DNA from: Methanocalculaceae archaeon
Lineage (GTDB): Archaea; Halobacteriota; Methanomicrobia; Methanomicrobiales; Methanocorpusculaceae
NCBI GenBank assembly: GCA_031255895.1
Contig: JAIRRQ010000089.1
Location: 1-6,083, forward strand
Reading direction: 5' to 3'
Length of the DNA stretch: 6,083 bases
Positions 1-6,082 of this stretch are shown piece by piece. The notes beneath the pieces are model-generated. The model did not search any database, had not been told where the DNA came from, and was given only the letters and a program-made list of their open reading frames with translations. A program made the position numbers and the translations under genes. The stretch's first letter is position 1. Each line of letters starts with the position of its first letter.

Positions 1-1059
1 GTGCTTGCCCATCAGAGTCGTCCGGGAAAAGAGGATTTCACAACGCTAGAAGCCCATGCCGATCTGTTGGAACGTCTGCTCGGAATGTCGGTTACCTATG
101 TGGACGACATCTTCGGCCGATGTGCAAAAAACGTCATTTGTAAGTCGCATCCTGGCGATGTTATTCTCATGGAGAATATCAGGTTCAACGCCGAAGAAAA
201 CTTAACAATGAAACCAGAAGATGCAAAAAATACTCATTTGGTCAAAAAACTTGCATCGATGGCAGATATTTTTGTTAACGATGCATTCGGTACCGCACAC
301 CGTTCGCAGCCGACAATCACCGGCCTACCGTTTGCGCTGCACACCGTCGCTGGACTCCTGATGGAAAAAGAAATCAAAAATCTCTCCCGTGTGTTTACGT
401 CCGCACCCAAACCAGTAACATTTGTTCTCGGAGGAACGAAGGTTGACGACTCCATCTCGGTTGCAGGCCATGTTCTTGCAAACGGCACTGCAGACCACGT
501 TGCGATCATCGGGGTTGTAGCAAACGTATTTTACCTTGCAAAAGGCATTGACATCGGTATTCCATCTACAAATCTCATCAAAATTCTTGGATATGATGGC
601 GAGATCTCCAAAGCAAAAGCGATCCTTGATGCTCACCCAGACAAAGTGATCCTTCCCAAATATGTCGCGGTCAAACAAAATGGAGAACGTCGTGAGTATA
701 CCGTGGGTGCGACACCAACCGATTGTCCTATCCTTGACATGGGTAATTTGTCCATCGAAATCTTTTCCAAGCTACTTCGAGAGTCGGGAACTGTTGTTTT
801 TAACGGCCCAGCCGGGATGTTCGAGAGACAAGAATTTACAACCGGTACCTATGAGTTGCTTCACGCTGCAACGAATGCTGAATTTTCGGTTTGCGGTGGC
901 GGTCACACGGCAGCTGTCATAAAACAGCTAGGTCTGGAATCTATGTACTCGCATCTATCCACAGGTGGTGGTGCATGTATCGAGTTTTTGACGGGAAAAA
1001 AACTTCCGGCTCTTGATGCACTGGAGAAATCTTGGGAACTCTTCGGAGGTCGAAACTGA
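1..1059 (+). CDS. pgk: Phosphoglycerate kinase, 3' part (5' end outside window)
   Basis: Phosphoglycerate kinase interconverts 1,3-bisphosphoglycerate + ADP with 3-phosphoglycerate + ATP in the cytoplasm; in methanogens it serves mainly gluconeogenesis and glycogen turnover. 352 codons are visible. Motifs in order (window residue numbers): HQSRPGK at 4-10 (substrate-binding His/Arg loop), VNDAFGTAHR at 92-101, the nucleotide-site lysine loop LGGTKVDD at 143-150, VFNGPAGMFE at 266-275, GGGHTAAVI at 299-307, and the C-terminal STGGGACIEFL at 320-330. Family members have roughly 400 residues, so about 50-55 N-terminal residues, including the first substrate-binding strand, are missing. The GTG at position 1 is therefore almost certainly an internal valine codon, not the start. 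No frameshift or missing motif is visible. A T-run follows the stop by 16 nt, so the gene probably ends its transcript here. The identification is firm. Confidence 0.96.
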   Translation: MLAHQSRPGKEDFTTLEAHADLLERLLGMSVTYVDDIFGRCAKNVICKSHPGDVILMENIRFNAEENLTMKPEDAKNTHLVKKLASMADIFVNDAFGTAHRSQPTITGLPFALHTVAGLLMEKEIKNLSRVFTSAPKPVTFVLGGTKVDDSISVAGHVLANGTADHVAIIGVVANVFYLAKGIDIGIPSTNLIKILGYDGEISKAKAILDAHPDKVILPKYVAVKQNGERREYTVGATPTDCPILDMGNLSIEIFSKLLRESGTVVFNGPAGMFERQEFTTGTYELLHAATNAEFSVCGGGHTAAVIKQLGLESMYSHLSTGGGACIEFLTGKKLPALDALEKSWELFGGRN

Positions 1060-1075
1060 TTCAATTTATTTCACA

Positions 1076-1082
1076 TTTTTTT
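1076..1082 (+). terminator. Oligo-T terminator after pgk
   Basis: A run of seven T residues begins 16 nt after the pgk stop codon, with A/T-rich sequence and no strong hairpin before it. Archaeal RNA polymerase commonly terminates at such T-runs without a stem-loop. A second T7 run at 1183-1189 could act as a backup. This is inferred from position and composition only. Confidence 0.5.
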
Positions 1083-1119
1083 GGATCATATATCTCGCGG
1101 AATATTACCATCTTAAACT

Positions 1120-1796
1120 ATGGATTCTGGACAACTACACTTATTTCCTTCGCCACGTCTTCATGAACTTTGTTTCACATTCTTTTTTTGAACACTCCTG
1201 ATCAATCCACCCATATCGCGTGGTTATAGTCAGGATGAAATAACCAAAATCATCGCTCCAATGACTGATTGGCATTATCCAGTCATTCAAATTTTATCAA
1301 CGTATCATACTGAAGATAAGAGTATTTATCAACTCAAACAAGTCTATCGTAAAATCTGCTTATATCATGCAACAAAGCGTTCAATCCATTTTTCACAATC
1401 CTATCTCCAGAATTTCATTGTTGAGTACCTCGAAAAAACACAGTCTTGAAGTGGGAAGTTGTTATCTGCTAAAATATTTTCACTTTCTCCTTGGAATAGT
1501 GATCGGATGGCGATCAATGAAAATTTAATGCCACAGGATCTCACCCTAAAAATCATCGTGAAGGGTTCAAAGTACACATACACCACGTTATTCCATCAAA
1601 ACAGTTGATTTCGAATCTGCAATCATTAAACTAGAAGCAGCAGATAATATTACTTCAGCGCAATATGATACCAAGTTGCAGGAGAAACTATTTCCTGCAC
1701 CGCCATCATCAGCGAGTATTGCGAAACTATTATCAATTACTCAATTCACTCGATGAATCCATCGATGCAACAATCATCGACATTTCCCATCCATGA
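1120..1796 (+). pseudogene. Decayed protein gene of unknown family (two stops, two frame changes)
   Basis: One reading frame can be followed from an ATG at 1120 (MDSGQLHLFPSP...) through a TGA at 1189-1191. It continues as 85 open codons (1192-1446, including ISRGYSQDEITKIIAPM and a helix-rich stretch with YPVIQILSTYH and IYQLKQVYRKI), meets a TGA at 1447-1449, and stays open to a TGA at 1606-1608. Around 1562-1605 the protein-like signal moves to the next frame (YSIKTVDFESAIIKLEAA...), open to 1756. Near 1725-1750 it moves again, to YYQLLNSLDESIDATIIDI, ending at the TGA 1794-1796. Joined, this would be about 220 residues. The first part of the second segment could be a winged-helix-like fold, but that is a guess. 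The codons are more A/T-rich than in pgk. No RBS precedes the ATG. It could instead be several unrelated short open stretches in A/T-rich DNA; I do not recognise the family. Confidence 0.42.
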
Positions 1797-1825
1797 GATG
1801 GTGTTTTCTGCATTAATCATATTAA

Positions 1826-1843
1826 ATAATATAGACATATTAT
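1826..1843. repeat. A/T-only hairpin (7-bp stem, 4-nt loop)
   Basis: ATAATAT at 1826-1832 and ATATTAT at 1837-1843 are exact inverted repeats around AGAC. The stem contains only A-T pairs and would be unstable as RNA. It lies in the 147-nt gap between the decayed gene and the end of the THEP1 gene, next to the 15-nt repeat and the 16-nt palindrome. Confidence 0.4.
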
Positions 1844-1845
1844 GT

Positions 1846-1860
1846 ATTATATTGATTGAT
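1846..1860. repeat. 15-nt direct repeat, copy 1
   Basis: ATTATATTGATTGAT occurs here and, identically and in the same orientation, at 3804-3818. Both copies lie in non-coding A/T-rich spacer, on either side of a roughly 1.96-kb segment that carries the THEP1 gene, the 120-codon ORF and the second decayed gene. In DNA of this composition a chance match cannot be excluded. Confidence 0.55.
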
Positions 1861-1875
1861 TAAATATATATTTAA
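1860..1875. repeat. 16-nt perfect palindrome, A/T only
   Basis: TTAAATATATATTTAA is its own reverse complement. It begins on the last base of the first 15-nt repeat copy, about 70 nt beyond the stop codon of the minus-strand THEP1 gene. It could be a binding site, a TATA-like element or simply A/T-rich spacer. Nothing in the sequence decides between these. Confidence 0.4.
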
Positions 1876-1943
1876 AACGAAACTTTGTAATTTTGCCAAC
1901 TACCATCCCTCTTTTCTTTCAAAACAGAATTTAAATGGTCAAC

Positions 1944-2468
1944 TCATATTTCGAGCCGCTTCTGCATCAATCGAAGCACAACATTTTGCATCTTCCTGCG
2001 ATTCTCCCTCGTGATCACAAAAACTTCCACATTTGGATGTGCCCGCACCGCATTCAGAAACGGTAACCGCCGATCGCGGACAACACCAAGCACAGGAATT
2101 GTCCCATCAAGAACGGAAAACACAGCAGTCTGAAATAAAAAGGACGAATTTTCCATCCATCCAAGTTCATCCATAAGAATCAATGGACCTGAACAAAACG
2201 CAAGCAGCGGTACACCACAGGAATGAAAAACATCTGGATGCACTTCAGGTATCCTCCCAGGTGTGCGGTGAGCAAGGTGTGATGCTGATGTGAAGTCATC
2301 CCGCGTACCTGCAGCAGGAATCAAAAAAAGATCAGACTCTCCGTTTTCTCCTGCGACAGTGATAGTCCGGAACCCTGATACAGGAACACCAAGCTGAGCA
2401 ACCACATGGGAAATAATAGTACTTTTGCCAACCTGAGTATCTCCGGTCAAAAAAAGATGAATAGGCAT
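1944..2468 (-). CDS. THEP1-family P-loop nucleoside-triphosphatase
   Basis: This 174-residue cytoplasmic protein matches the small archaeal/bacterial NTPase family typified by THEP1, which hydrolyses NTPs slowly and whose cellular role is unsettled. Walker A is GDTQVGKST at residues 9-17 (Lys15, Ser16, Thr17), right at the N-terminus as usual. Walker B is LILMDELGWME at 96-106 (Asp100, Glu101). A TRENR segment at 153-157 fits the conserved Arg-containing loop near the end of the family. The length falls within the usual 170-200 residues, so it looks complete. The ATG at 2468 is the only ATG before the Walker A region, and the upstream frame closes at a TGA 36 nt earlier. No strong Shine-Dalgarno sequence is visible, so it may depend on translation of the upstream ORF, which ends 5 nt before. 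Its codons resemble pgk more than the A/T-rich DNA around it. No clear terminator is seen downstream. Confidence 0.87.
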   Translation of the reverse strand: MPIHLFLTGDTQVGKSTIISHVVAQLGVPVSGFRTITVAGENGESDLFLIPAAGTRDDFTSASHLAHRTPGRIPEVHPDVFHSCGVPLLAFCSGPLILMDELGWMENSSFLFQTAVFSVLDGTIPVLGVVRDRRLPFLNAVRAHPNVEVFVITRENRRKMQNVVLRLMQKRLEI

Positions 2469-2473
2469 AAATA

Positions 2474-2836
2474 TTACGCAAACGCCTGAACCACAGTAAC
2501 TTCAAAGATTTCTGTCATATATCCCAAACATCCAGCTGAGAATGGATACCCATCCTCTCGTCGATACATTCCACGACTAGAATAATCATGAGAGCAATTG
2601 GTACTGTCATCTCGTTTTGCAGCTCTTCGTTTAGATGCAATTGACGTAGAAGTCACAACAGGGATTCGTGTTGTGGCTGTATTTTGTGGTTCCAGCGTGT
2701 CGATTCTGATACAATCTGCAACATCTGTGATGAGTACTATGAACACAGAATGTGTTGAGAAAATATGAGTTATGATCAGTCTCATACTAATCCAGATTCT
2801 ATTTGGCTGAATCATATTTAAGAATAAGTCAGTCAT
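2474..2836 (-). CDS. Hypothetical protein, possibly secreted, upstream of THEP1
   Basis: A 120-codon ORF whose TAA lies 5 nt before the THEP1 ATG; I do not recognise the family. Two starts are possible: ATG 2836, or ATG 2785 (residue 18), which gives 103 residues. With the second start the protein opens MRLIITHIF followed by a hydrophobic stretch (about residues 19-40), resembling a signal peptide or membrane anchor. A Thr/Ser/Arg/Lys-rich linker follows (about 46-79). The C-terminal part, from Cys81 to the end, looks most like folded protein, with HDYSSRGMYRREDGYPFSAG at 83-102 and Cys103. The three cysteines are 42, 81 and 103. No strong RBS precedes either start. A TATA-like box lies 25-36 nt upstream of ATG 2836. 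Adjacency suggests co-transcription with THEP1. It may also be non-coding or eroded: basic, polar composition and the lack of a family match keep confidence modest. Confidence 0.45.
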   Translation of the reverse strand: MTDLFLNMIQPNRIWISMRLIITHIFSTHSVFIVLITDVADCIRIDTLEPQNTATTRIPVVTSTSIASKRRAAKRDDSTNCSHDYSSRGMYRREDGYPFSAGCLGYMTEIFEVTVVQAFA

Positions 2837-2845
2837 AATTGAATT

Positions 2846-2863
2846 AATTTAGTTAACTGAATT
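2846..2863. promoter_or_regulatory. 18-nt inverted repeat, possible operator
   Basis: AATTTAGTTAACTGAATT is an inverted repeat with one mismatched pair, centred on GTTAAC. It overlaps the edge of the TATA-like box read toward the 120-codon ORF and THEP1 and lies where transcription would start. That is a typical site for an archaeal repressor, but the assignment rests only on symmetry and position. Confidence 0.3.
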
Positions 2864-2872
2864 TATAAAATA
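2861..2872 (-). promoter_or_regulatory. TATA-like box for the 120-codon ORF/THEP1 pair
   Basis: On the minus strand this reads TATTTTATAAAT, close to an archaeal TATA box. It lies 25-36 nt upstream of ATG 2836, so a start site about 25 nt downstream would give a very short leader to that ATG, or a leader of about 55 nt to ATG 2785. The surrounding DNA is A/T-rich, so false positives are likely. Confidence 0.35.
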
Positions 2873-3097
2873 GATGGGAGAACAAATCTCGTTGAACATG
2901 ATTTCTTTTTCATGTATTTGGAAATGCCAGAAATAACTAAGCAACTGGAATCGTTGATGTACAATTAATAGGATGTATGATGTCACAAAAAAATTTAGTT
3001 GATTGAGTTATTTTCATTCAGGTAGTCTCTCCCTGATGTTATTTACCAGATAAACAATCACAGTTTTTCATGATGTGCCTTTGAACTCTGTGCTAAA
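2873..3097. other. A/T-rich spacer between divergent ORFs
   Basis: No convincing gene is seen. A 27-codon open stretch at 2885-2968 (NLVEHDFFFMYLEMPEITK..., ending TAA) reads as protein-like but has no start beyond a short internal ATG at 2912. It may be one more remnant or chance. A weak hairpin is possible at about 3019-3037 (TCAGG/CCTGA). The spacer separates the minus-strand 120-codon ORF from the plus-strand broken gene starting at 3098. Confidence 0.5.
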
Positions 3098-3777
3098 ATG
3101 CTTCTTTTTCTGTTCTTAATTATCGGAATTCACGTGGAACTGAGTTTCGCTCCAATCATCACCTCATGGATAGATGTTATGCACATTCCGATCACCAACA
3201 AACGTACATCAGATATCCAGGTTGTACTCGAAGATAGTCTGGTATGCAAAACATCAGAGAATTTTGTGATGAATTGTGGAAACACAGGATCGTGTTCCGC
3301 AACATACACAGATATGAATTTCCTCGATGGTTACTCAGCACCCATCCTCAAAGGTATGAAATTTGGGTATGAAAATCAGATCCGTTCAATTTTGCAGGAA
3401 TTATTCGAATCAGAGCGAGTATGCAGCTAGGTAAATATCGGTTCAACAGAGATCTACATTAATCTTACGGCTGTGGAACTGACGAAAAAATCACCCATAT
3501 TTTTGATGATCACCAGCATTCTCCACTACGAGGAAAAGAGTACAGTTTCGAGTCGCAGCTGCCGCAAGGCACTAATCAGACACACTACCATCTCGAAGCA
3601 TGCTCTACCATCTTGCGGTACATCAAGTCGTGGAAAAATCCTCAAAAAACGTGGTTTTACACCACTCTCACAAAAAACATTCTGTGGTATATTTCTGTGG
3701 TGTGTACTCAAAATAAATTCCAAGATCAATATATCACATCCACAGTTCAGACAATGATAAACACACCCATATATTAG
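3098..3777 (+). pseudogene. Broken gene with N-terminal signal-like segment (TAG stop and -1 A frameshift)
   Basis: The first 110 codons (3098-3430) begin MLLFLFLIIG, and the hydrophobic N-terminus ends SFA|P at residue 18, a plausible signal-peptidase site. The body has Cys50, Cys60, Cys66 and Cys109. A TAG at 3428-3430 ends it, yet the same frame continues protein-like (NIGSTEIYINLTAVELT). At the A6 tract 3485-3490 the sense-looking frame changes. Adding one A would join ...VELTKK to ITHIFDDHQHSPLRGK and the following ~95 residues (including SWKNPQKTWFYTTLTKN), ending at TAG 3775-3777. This second frame is open from 3463 but has no usable start, which is why it looks like a stranded C-terminus. 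The repaired product would be about 225 residues and probably exported. I do not recognise the family. Alternatives: a real 110-residue secreted protein followed by unrelated sequence, or a sequencing error in the A-run. Confidence 0.42.
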
Positions 3778-3794
3778 ATGTATCATCGTGCATT

Positions 3795-3812
3795 ATTATA
3801 TTGATTATATTG
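3795..3812. repeat. Tandem pair of ATTATATTG
   Basis: The 9-nt unit ATTATATTG occurs twice without a gap (3795-3803 and 3804-3812). The second unit is the start of the 15-nt repeat shared with 1846-1860. This suggests local slippage or duplication in the spacer downstream of the acyl-CoA ligase gene. Confidence 0.6.
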
Positions 3813-3818
3813 ATTGAT
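3804..3818. repeat. 15-nt direct repeat, copy 2
   Basis: ATTATATTGATTGAT is identical to 1846-1860. It is followed at 3821-3834 by TAATAATACAGACA, which resembles AAATAATATAGACA upstream of copy 1, but the order of the two modules is reversed. Confidence 0.55.
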
Positions 3819-3918
3819 GTTAATAATACAGACAAGAAAATATTCTGGCCTGTTAAAAATTCATAGTTACATCATTTCAGAAAAATTCAGAGTTTTTGAA
3901 GGTAAAACCAAAATATGT

Positions 3919-3926
3919 AAAAAAAA
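3919..3926 (-). terminator. Oligo-T terminator of the acyl-CoA ligase gene
   Basis: Read on the minus strand, eight consecutive T residues begin three bases after the TGA stop codon, followed by more T-rich sequence. This is the usual form of an intrinsic archaeal terminator, with no stem-loop needed. It would also limit read-through into the opposing broken gene. Confidence 0.65.
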
Positions 3927-3929
3927 GGA

Positions 3930-6008
3930 TCATCGATCTGCAGTTCGATCCGAAGTCCAGCTTAAGTGACCGAGTGTTCTATAGGTGAACTCCAACTCCT
4001 CGAACACCGGAATGTTATGCTGGGAAAGCAGTGATACGCCAGGTTTCATGCAATCTCCACCTATCAGCGTTCCGATCAGTAGATTATCTGTTTTCTTCGA
4101 ATAATCAATCAGTACGCGTGCAACCTGCTCGGGACTCAACACTTTGTTCGGGAAATTGACGAGAATGGCCATATCCCATAGATCTTGGTTGCGGCAGAGT
4201 ACATCAAATACCCCGCGGAATCGTGCTTCATCTGCATCGCCCAGAAGATCGATCGGATTGTTTTTGTTCCAGAATGGAGGAAGGAACGTATTCATCTCAT
4301 CGATCATCTCTTTAGGGAGATCAATAATCTCAACACCCCACGTCTCGGCGTAATCATTGGAAAGAACAGCAAATCCTCCGGCATTCGTGATAGCCACTGC
4401 ACGACACCCCTTCGGAGCGCAGTTTGTGTTGGAAAGGATTTTTGCCACTTTGAATGCACCTGGCAACGTTTTCACAGGTGTCACACCGCACTTACGGAAC
4501 GCCTCCATATATACTTCATAGGCTCCAGAAAGCGATCCTGTGTGCGACGCGGCGGCAGCCTGTCCTCGCTTGGAAGAACCGGCCTTGATTGCTACAATTG
4601 GTTTGGTTTTCGTGATTTCTTTTGCCATCTCCATGAAGGCCACACCGTTCTTAATCTCCTCAATATAGAGAATGATTGCTTTGGTATGCGGATCGCGCTG
4701 GGCATAACTCATGTAATCAAGGAAATCAAGATCCGATTGATTGCCGACCGATACAACCTCTGAATATCCCATCTCAAGACCTTCCGAGAGCGAAATCCCA
4801 ACAATTGCATTGACAATTGCTCCGGACTGGGAGATGAACGCAAGGTCGCCTGGTAGAGGAGAAGTGGACACGTACGTCGTATCTAACTTGTACGGTGGGA
4901 GAATCAGGCCTAAACAGTTCGGACCAACGATGCGAATACCGTAACTCTTCGCAATCTCTATCATCCTATTCTCAAGGGCACGACCATTCTCGTCCATTTC
5001 CTTAAATCCTGCGGTGATAACAACGGCCATCTTCACACCCTTCTCACCACACTCTTCCATGATGCTTGGAACGAGCTGGGCCGGGACAGTGATCACCACC
5101 ATGTCAATCGGATCGGGGAGAGCTGAAAGAGTTGGGTAGCATTTCACACCCTGAATCTCACTGCGTTTGTTGTTGACAGGATAAACTTCGCCGGGGAACT
5201 GCAACAGGTTGTGAAACACTGCATACCCCATCTTGGTCTTGTCATCGGATGCACCAATAACCGCAACGGAACGTGGTTTATAATAATCGATAGGCACAAT
5301 CTTAGATGCATCGTAGTGCGACGGAAGCTCAATCGGCCCATCCTGCACAATCACGCGTGCATCAACTGCACAGCCGCCTTTTTCGTAGAGGCGAAGAGGG
5401 TTGATATCGAACTCAACAACAGTGTCATTTTTCTCGAAAAATTCGCATGCGTTTTTCAATGTCTGGAAAAGAAATTCCTCGTCCTTAGGTGCTTCACCGC
5501 GATAACCTGCAATAAGTGTGTAACCTTTGATCTGTTTGATGAGGCTTCTGATCTCGTCATCCGTACACGGCAGAATGCGGATACCGACATCTTTGTAAAA
5601 TTCGACAAGAGTTCCACCAAGACCAAATGTGATGACACGACCGAATGCAGGATCAATCTTTCCGCCGATGATCAGTTCAAGACCAGGTCCTGCCATCTCC
5701 TCGACGATGATTCCTTTGATCTCTGCGTCGGGATTATAGGCTTTCACCGAAGAAACGATGGTATTGTATGCGGTTTTTGCTTCATCATCTGTTTTGGCAC
5801 CGATGTACACGCCACCCGCATCACTTTTGTGAATGATCTGAGGACTGACAACCTTCATGACTACCGGGTACCCGATTTTTGTGGCAGCTGCCGCAGCGGC
5901 TTCGGGACTGGTAGTAATCTCAAAGAGCGGGGCCGGCACGTTGAATCTCCGCAGAAGGTCATAACCATCCGCTTCGGAGAGCATCTTGGTGTTGGTATGT
6001 TTTGACAT
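3930..6008 (-). CDS. Fused acetate/acyl-CoA ligase (ADP-forming), ATP-grasp half first
   Basis: This enzyme family catalyses acyl-CoA + ADP + Pi = acid + CoA + ATP in the cytoplasm, conserving energy from acetyl- or other acyl-CoA, or working in reverse to activate acids. The protein has 692 residues. An ATP-grasp (beta-type) domain occupies about 5-225, with IIHKSDAGGV at 58-67 (His60, equivalent to the beta-subunit relay histidine), GGTLVEFYKDVGIRILP at 131-147 and FDINPL at 200-205. A CoA-binding Rossmann domain starts near 235 (SVAVIGASDD at 247-256). Succinyl-CoA-ligase-like domains follow with VGPNCLG at 361-367, FISQSGA at 391-397 and SVGNQSDLDFLDY at 420-432. ASHTGSLSG at 488-496 holds His489, the expected phosphohistidine. 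Both relay histidines are present, so it looks active. ATG 6008 is chosen because GGAGAT lies 6 nt before it and the conserved sequence starts soon after. The frame stays open to an ATG at 6083, but those 25 extra residues overlap a hairpin leader and are unlike the family. The preferred acid cannot be told from sequence. Confidence 0.93.
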   Translation of the reverse strand: MSKHTNTKMLSEADGYDLLRRFNVPAPLFEITTSPEAAAAAATKIGYPVVMKVVSPQIIHKSDAGGVYIGAKTDDEAKTAYNTIVSSVKAYNPDAEIKGIIVEEMAGPGLELIIGGKIDPAFGRVITFGLGGTLVEFYKDVGIRILPCTDDEIRSLIKQIKGYTLIAGYRGEAPKDEEFLFQTLKNACEFFEKNDTVVEFDINPLRLYEKGGCAVDARVIVQDGPIELPSHYDASKIVPIDYYKPRSVAVIGASDDKTKMGYAVFHNLLQFPGEVYPVNNKRSEIQGVKCYPTLSALPDPIDMVVITVPAQLVPSIMEECGEKGVKMAVVITAGFKEMDENGRALENRMIEIAKSYGIRIVGPNCLGLILPPYKLDTTYVSTSPLPGDLAFISQSGAIVNAIVGISLSEGLEMGYSEVVSVGNQSDLDFLDYMSYAQRDPHTKAIILYIEEIKNGVAFMEMAKEITKTKPIVAIKAGSSKRGQAAAASHTGSLSGAYEVYMEAFRKCGVTPVKTLPGAFKVAKILSNTNCAPKGCRAVAITNAGGFAVLSNDYAETWGVEIIDLPKEMIDEMNTFLPPFWNKNNPIDLLGDADEARFRGVFDVLCRNQDLWDMAILVNFPNKVLSPEQVARVLIDYSKKTDNLLIGTLIGGDCMKPGVSLLSQHNIPVFEELEFTYRTLGHLSWTSDRTADR

Positions 6009-6014
6009 GACTCT

Positions 6015-6020
6015 ATCTCC
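6015..6020 (-). promoter_or_regulatory. Ribosome binding site deciding the ligase start
   Basis: On the minus strand GGAGAT is followed by six bases (AGAGTC) and then ATG at 6008. This matches the anti-Shine-Dalgarno end of archaeal 16S rRNA and supports ATG 6008 over the in-frame ATG at 6083. Confidence 0.7.
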
Positions 6021-6028
6021 ATTCGTTC

Positions 6029-6044
6029 GCGGTTCAAAAACCGC
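6029..6044 (-). promoter_or_regulatory. Hairpin in the ligase 5' leader
   Basis: GCGGTT and AACCGC form a perfect 6-bp stem around a 4-nt loop, ending 20 nt before the start codon and just upstream of the ribosome binding site. A shorter dyad, CCACAGTGG on the minus strand, lies at 6049-6057. No T-run follows, so this is not a terminator. A regulatory or mRNA-stability role is possible but unproven. Confidence 0.45.
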
Positions 6045-6069
6045 ACTCCCACTGTGGTGGAAAGGATTA

Positions 6070-6082
6070 ACATTATTTATCA
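6070..6082 (-). promoter_or_regulatory. Possible TATA box of the ligase gene
   Basis: The minus strand reads TGATAAATAATGT, an A/T-rich element followed by a G/C-richer leader. A start about 25 nt downstream would fall near 6050, giving a leader of roughly 40 nt that contains the hairpin. The window ends here, so the upstream BRE region cannot be seen. Confidence 0.3.

Noticed and set aside
325..678. Minus-strand ORFs within pgk (325-678 and 234-509)
   Set aside because: Both overlap strongly conserved phosphoglycerate kinase motifs on the plus strand and show no independent start signals.
1013..1201. 62-codon plus-strand ORF overlapping the end of pgk
   Set aside because: It starts inside pgk in another frame and runs through the terminator T-run; the Phe/Tyr-rich translation reflects A/T-rich spacer.
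1221..1246. tRNA-like stem TGGTTAT/ATAACCA
   Set aside because: Only a single 7-bp stem with a 12-nt loop is present. There is no acceptor, anticodon or T-arm at the right spacing, and it lies within the protein-like frame of the decayed gene.
1797..1943. CRISPR-like or MITE-like array suggested by A/T repeats
   Set aside because: There are only two copies of a 15-mer about 2 kb apart plus simple A/T palindromes, with no regularly spaced repeats and no clear terminal inverted repeats.
3428..3430. TAG read as pyrrolysine
   Set aside because: No methylamine methyltransferase context or pyl genes are visible, and the downstream frame also needs a frameshift repair, so a nonsense mutation or a true stop is simpler.
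3526..3786. 86-codon minus-strand ORF with Cys-x-x-Cys-like spacing
   Set aside because: It is opposite the more protein-like plus-strand frame of the broken gene, and no RBS, promoter or neighbour supports it. With homology unavailable it cannot be fully excluded.
4185..4763. 192-codon plus-strand ORF opposite the ligase gene
   Set aside because: It is antisense to the alpha-type domain containing His489; the composition is typical of a shadow frame.
5211..6005. 264-codon plus-strand ORF opposite the ligase gene
   Set aside because: It is antisense to the conserved ATP-grasp domain, rich in Cys/His/Ile/Asn from reversed codons, and has no RBS. The minus-strand protein carries all the family motifs.
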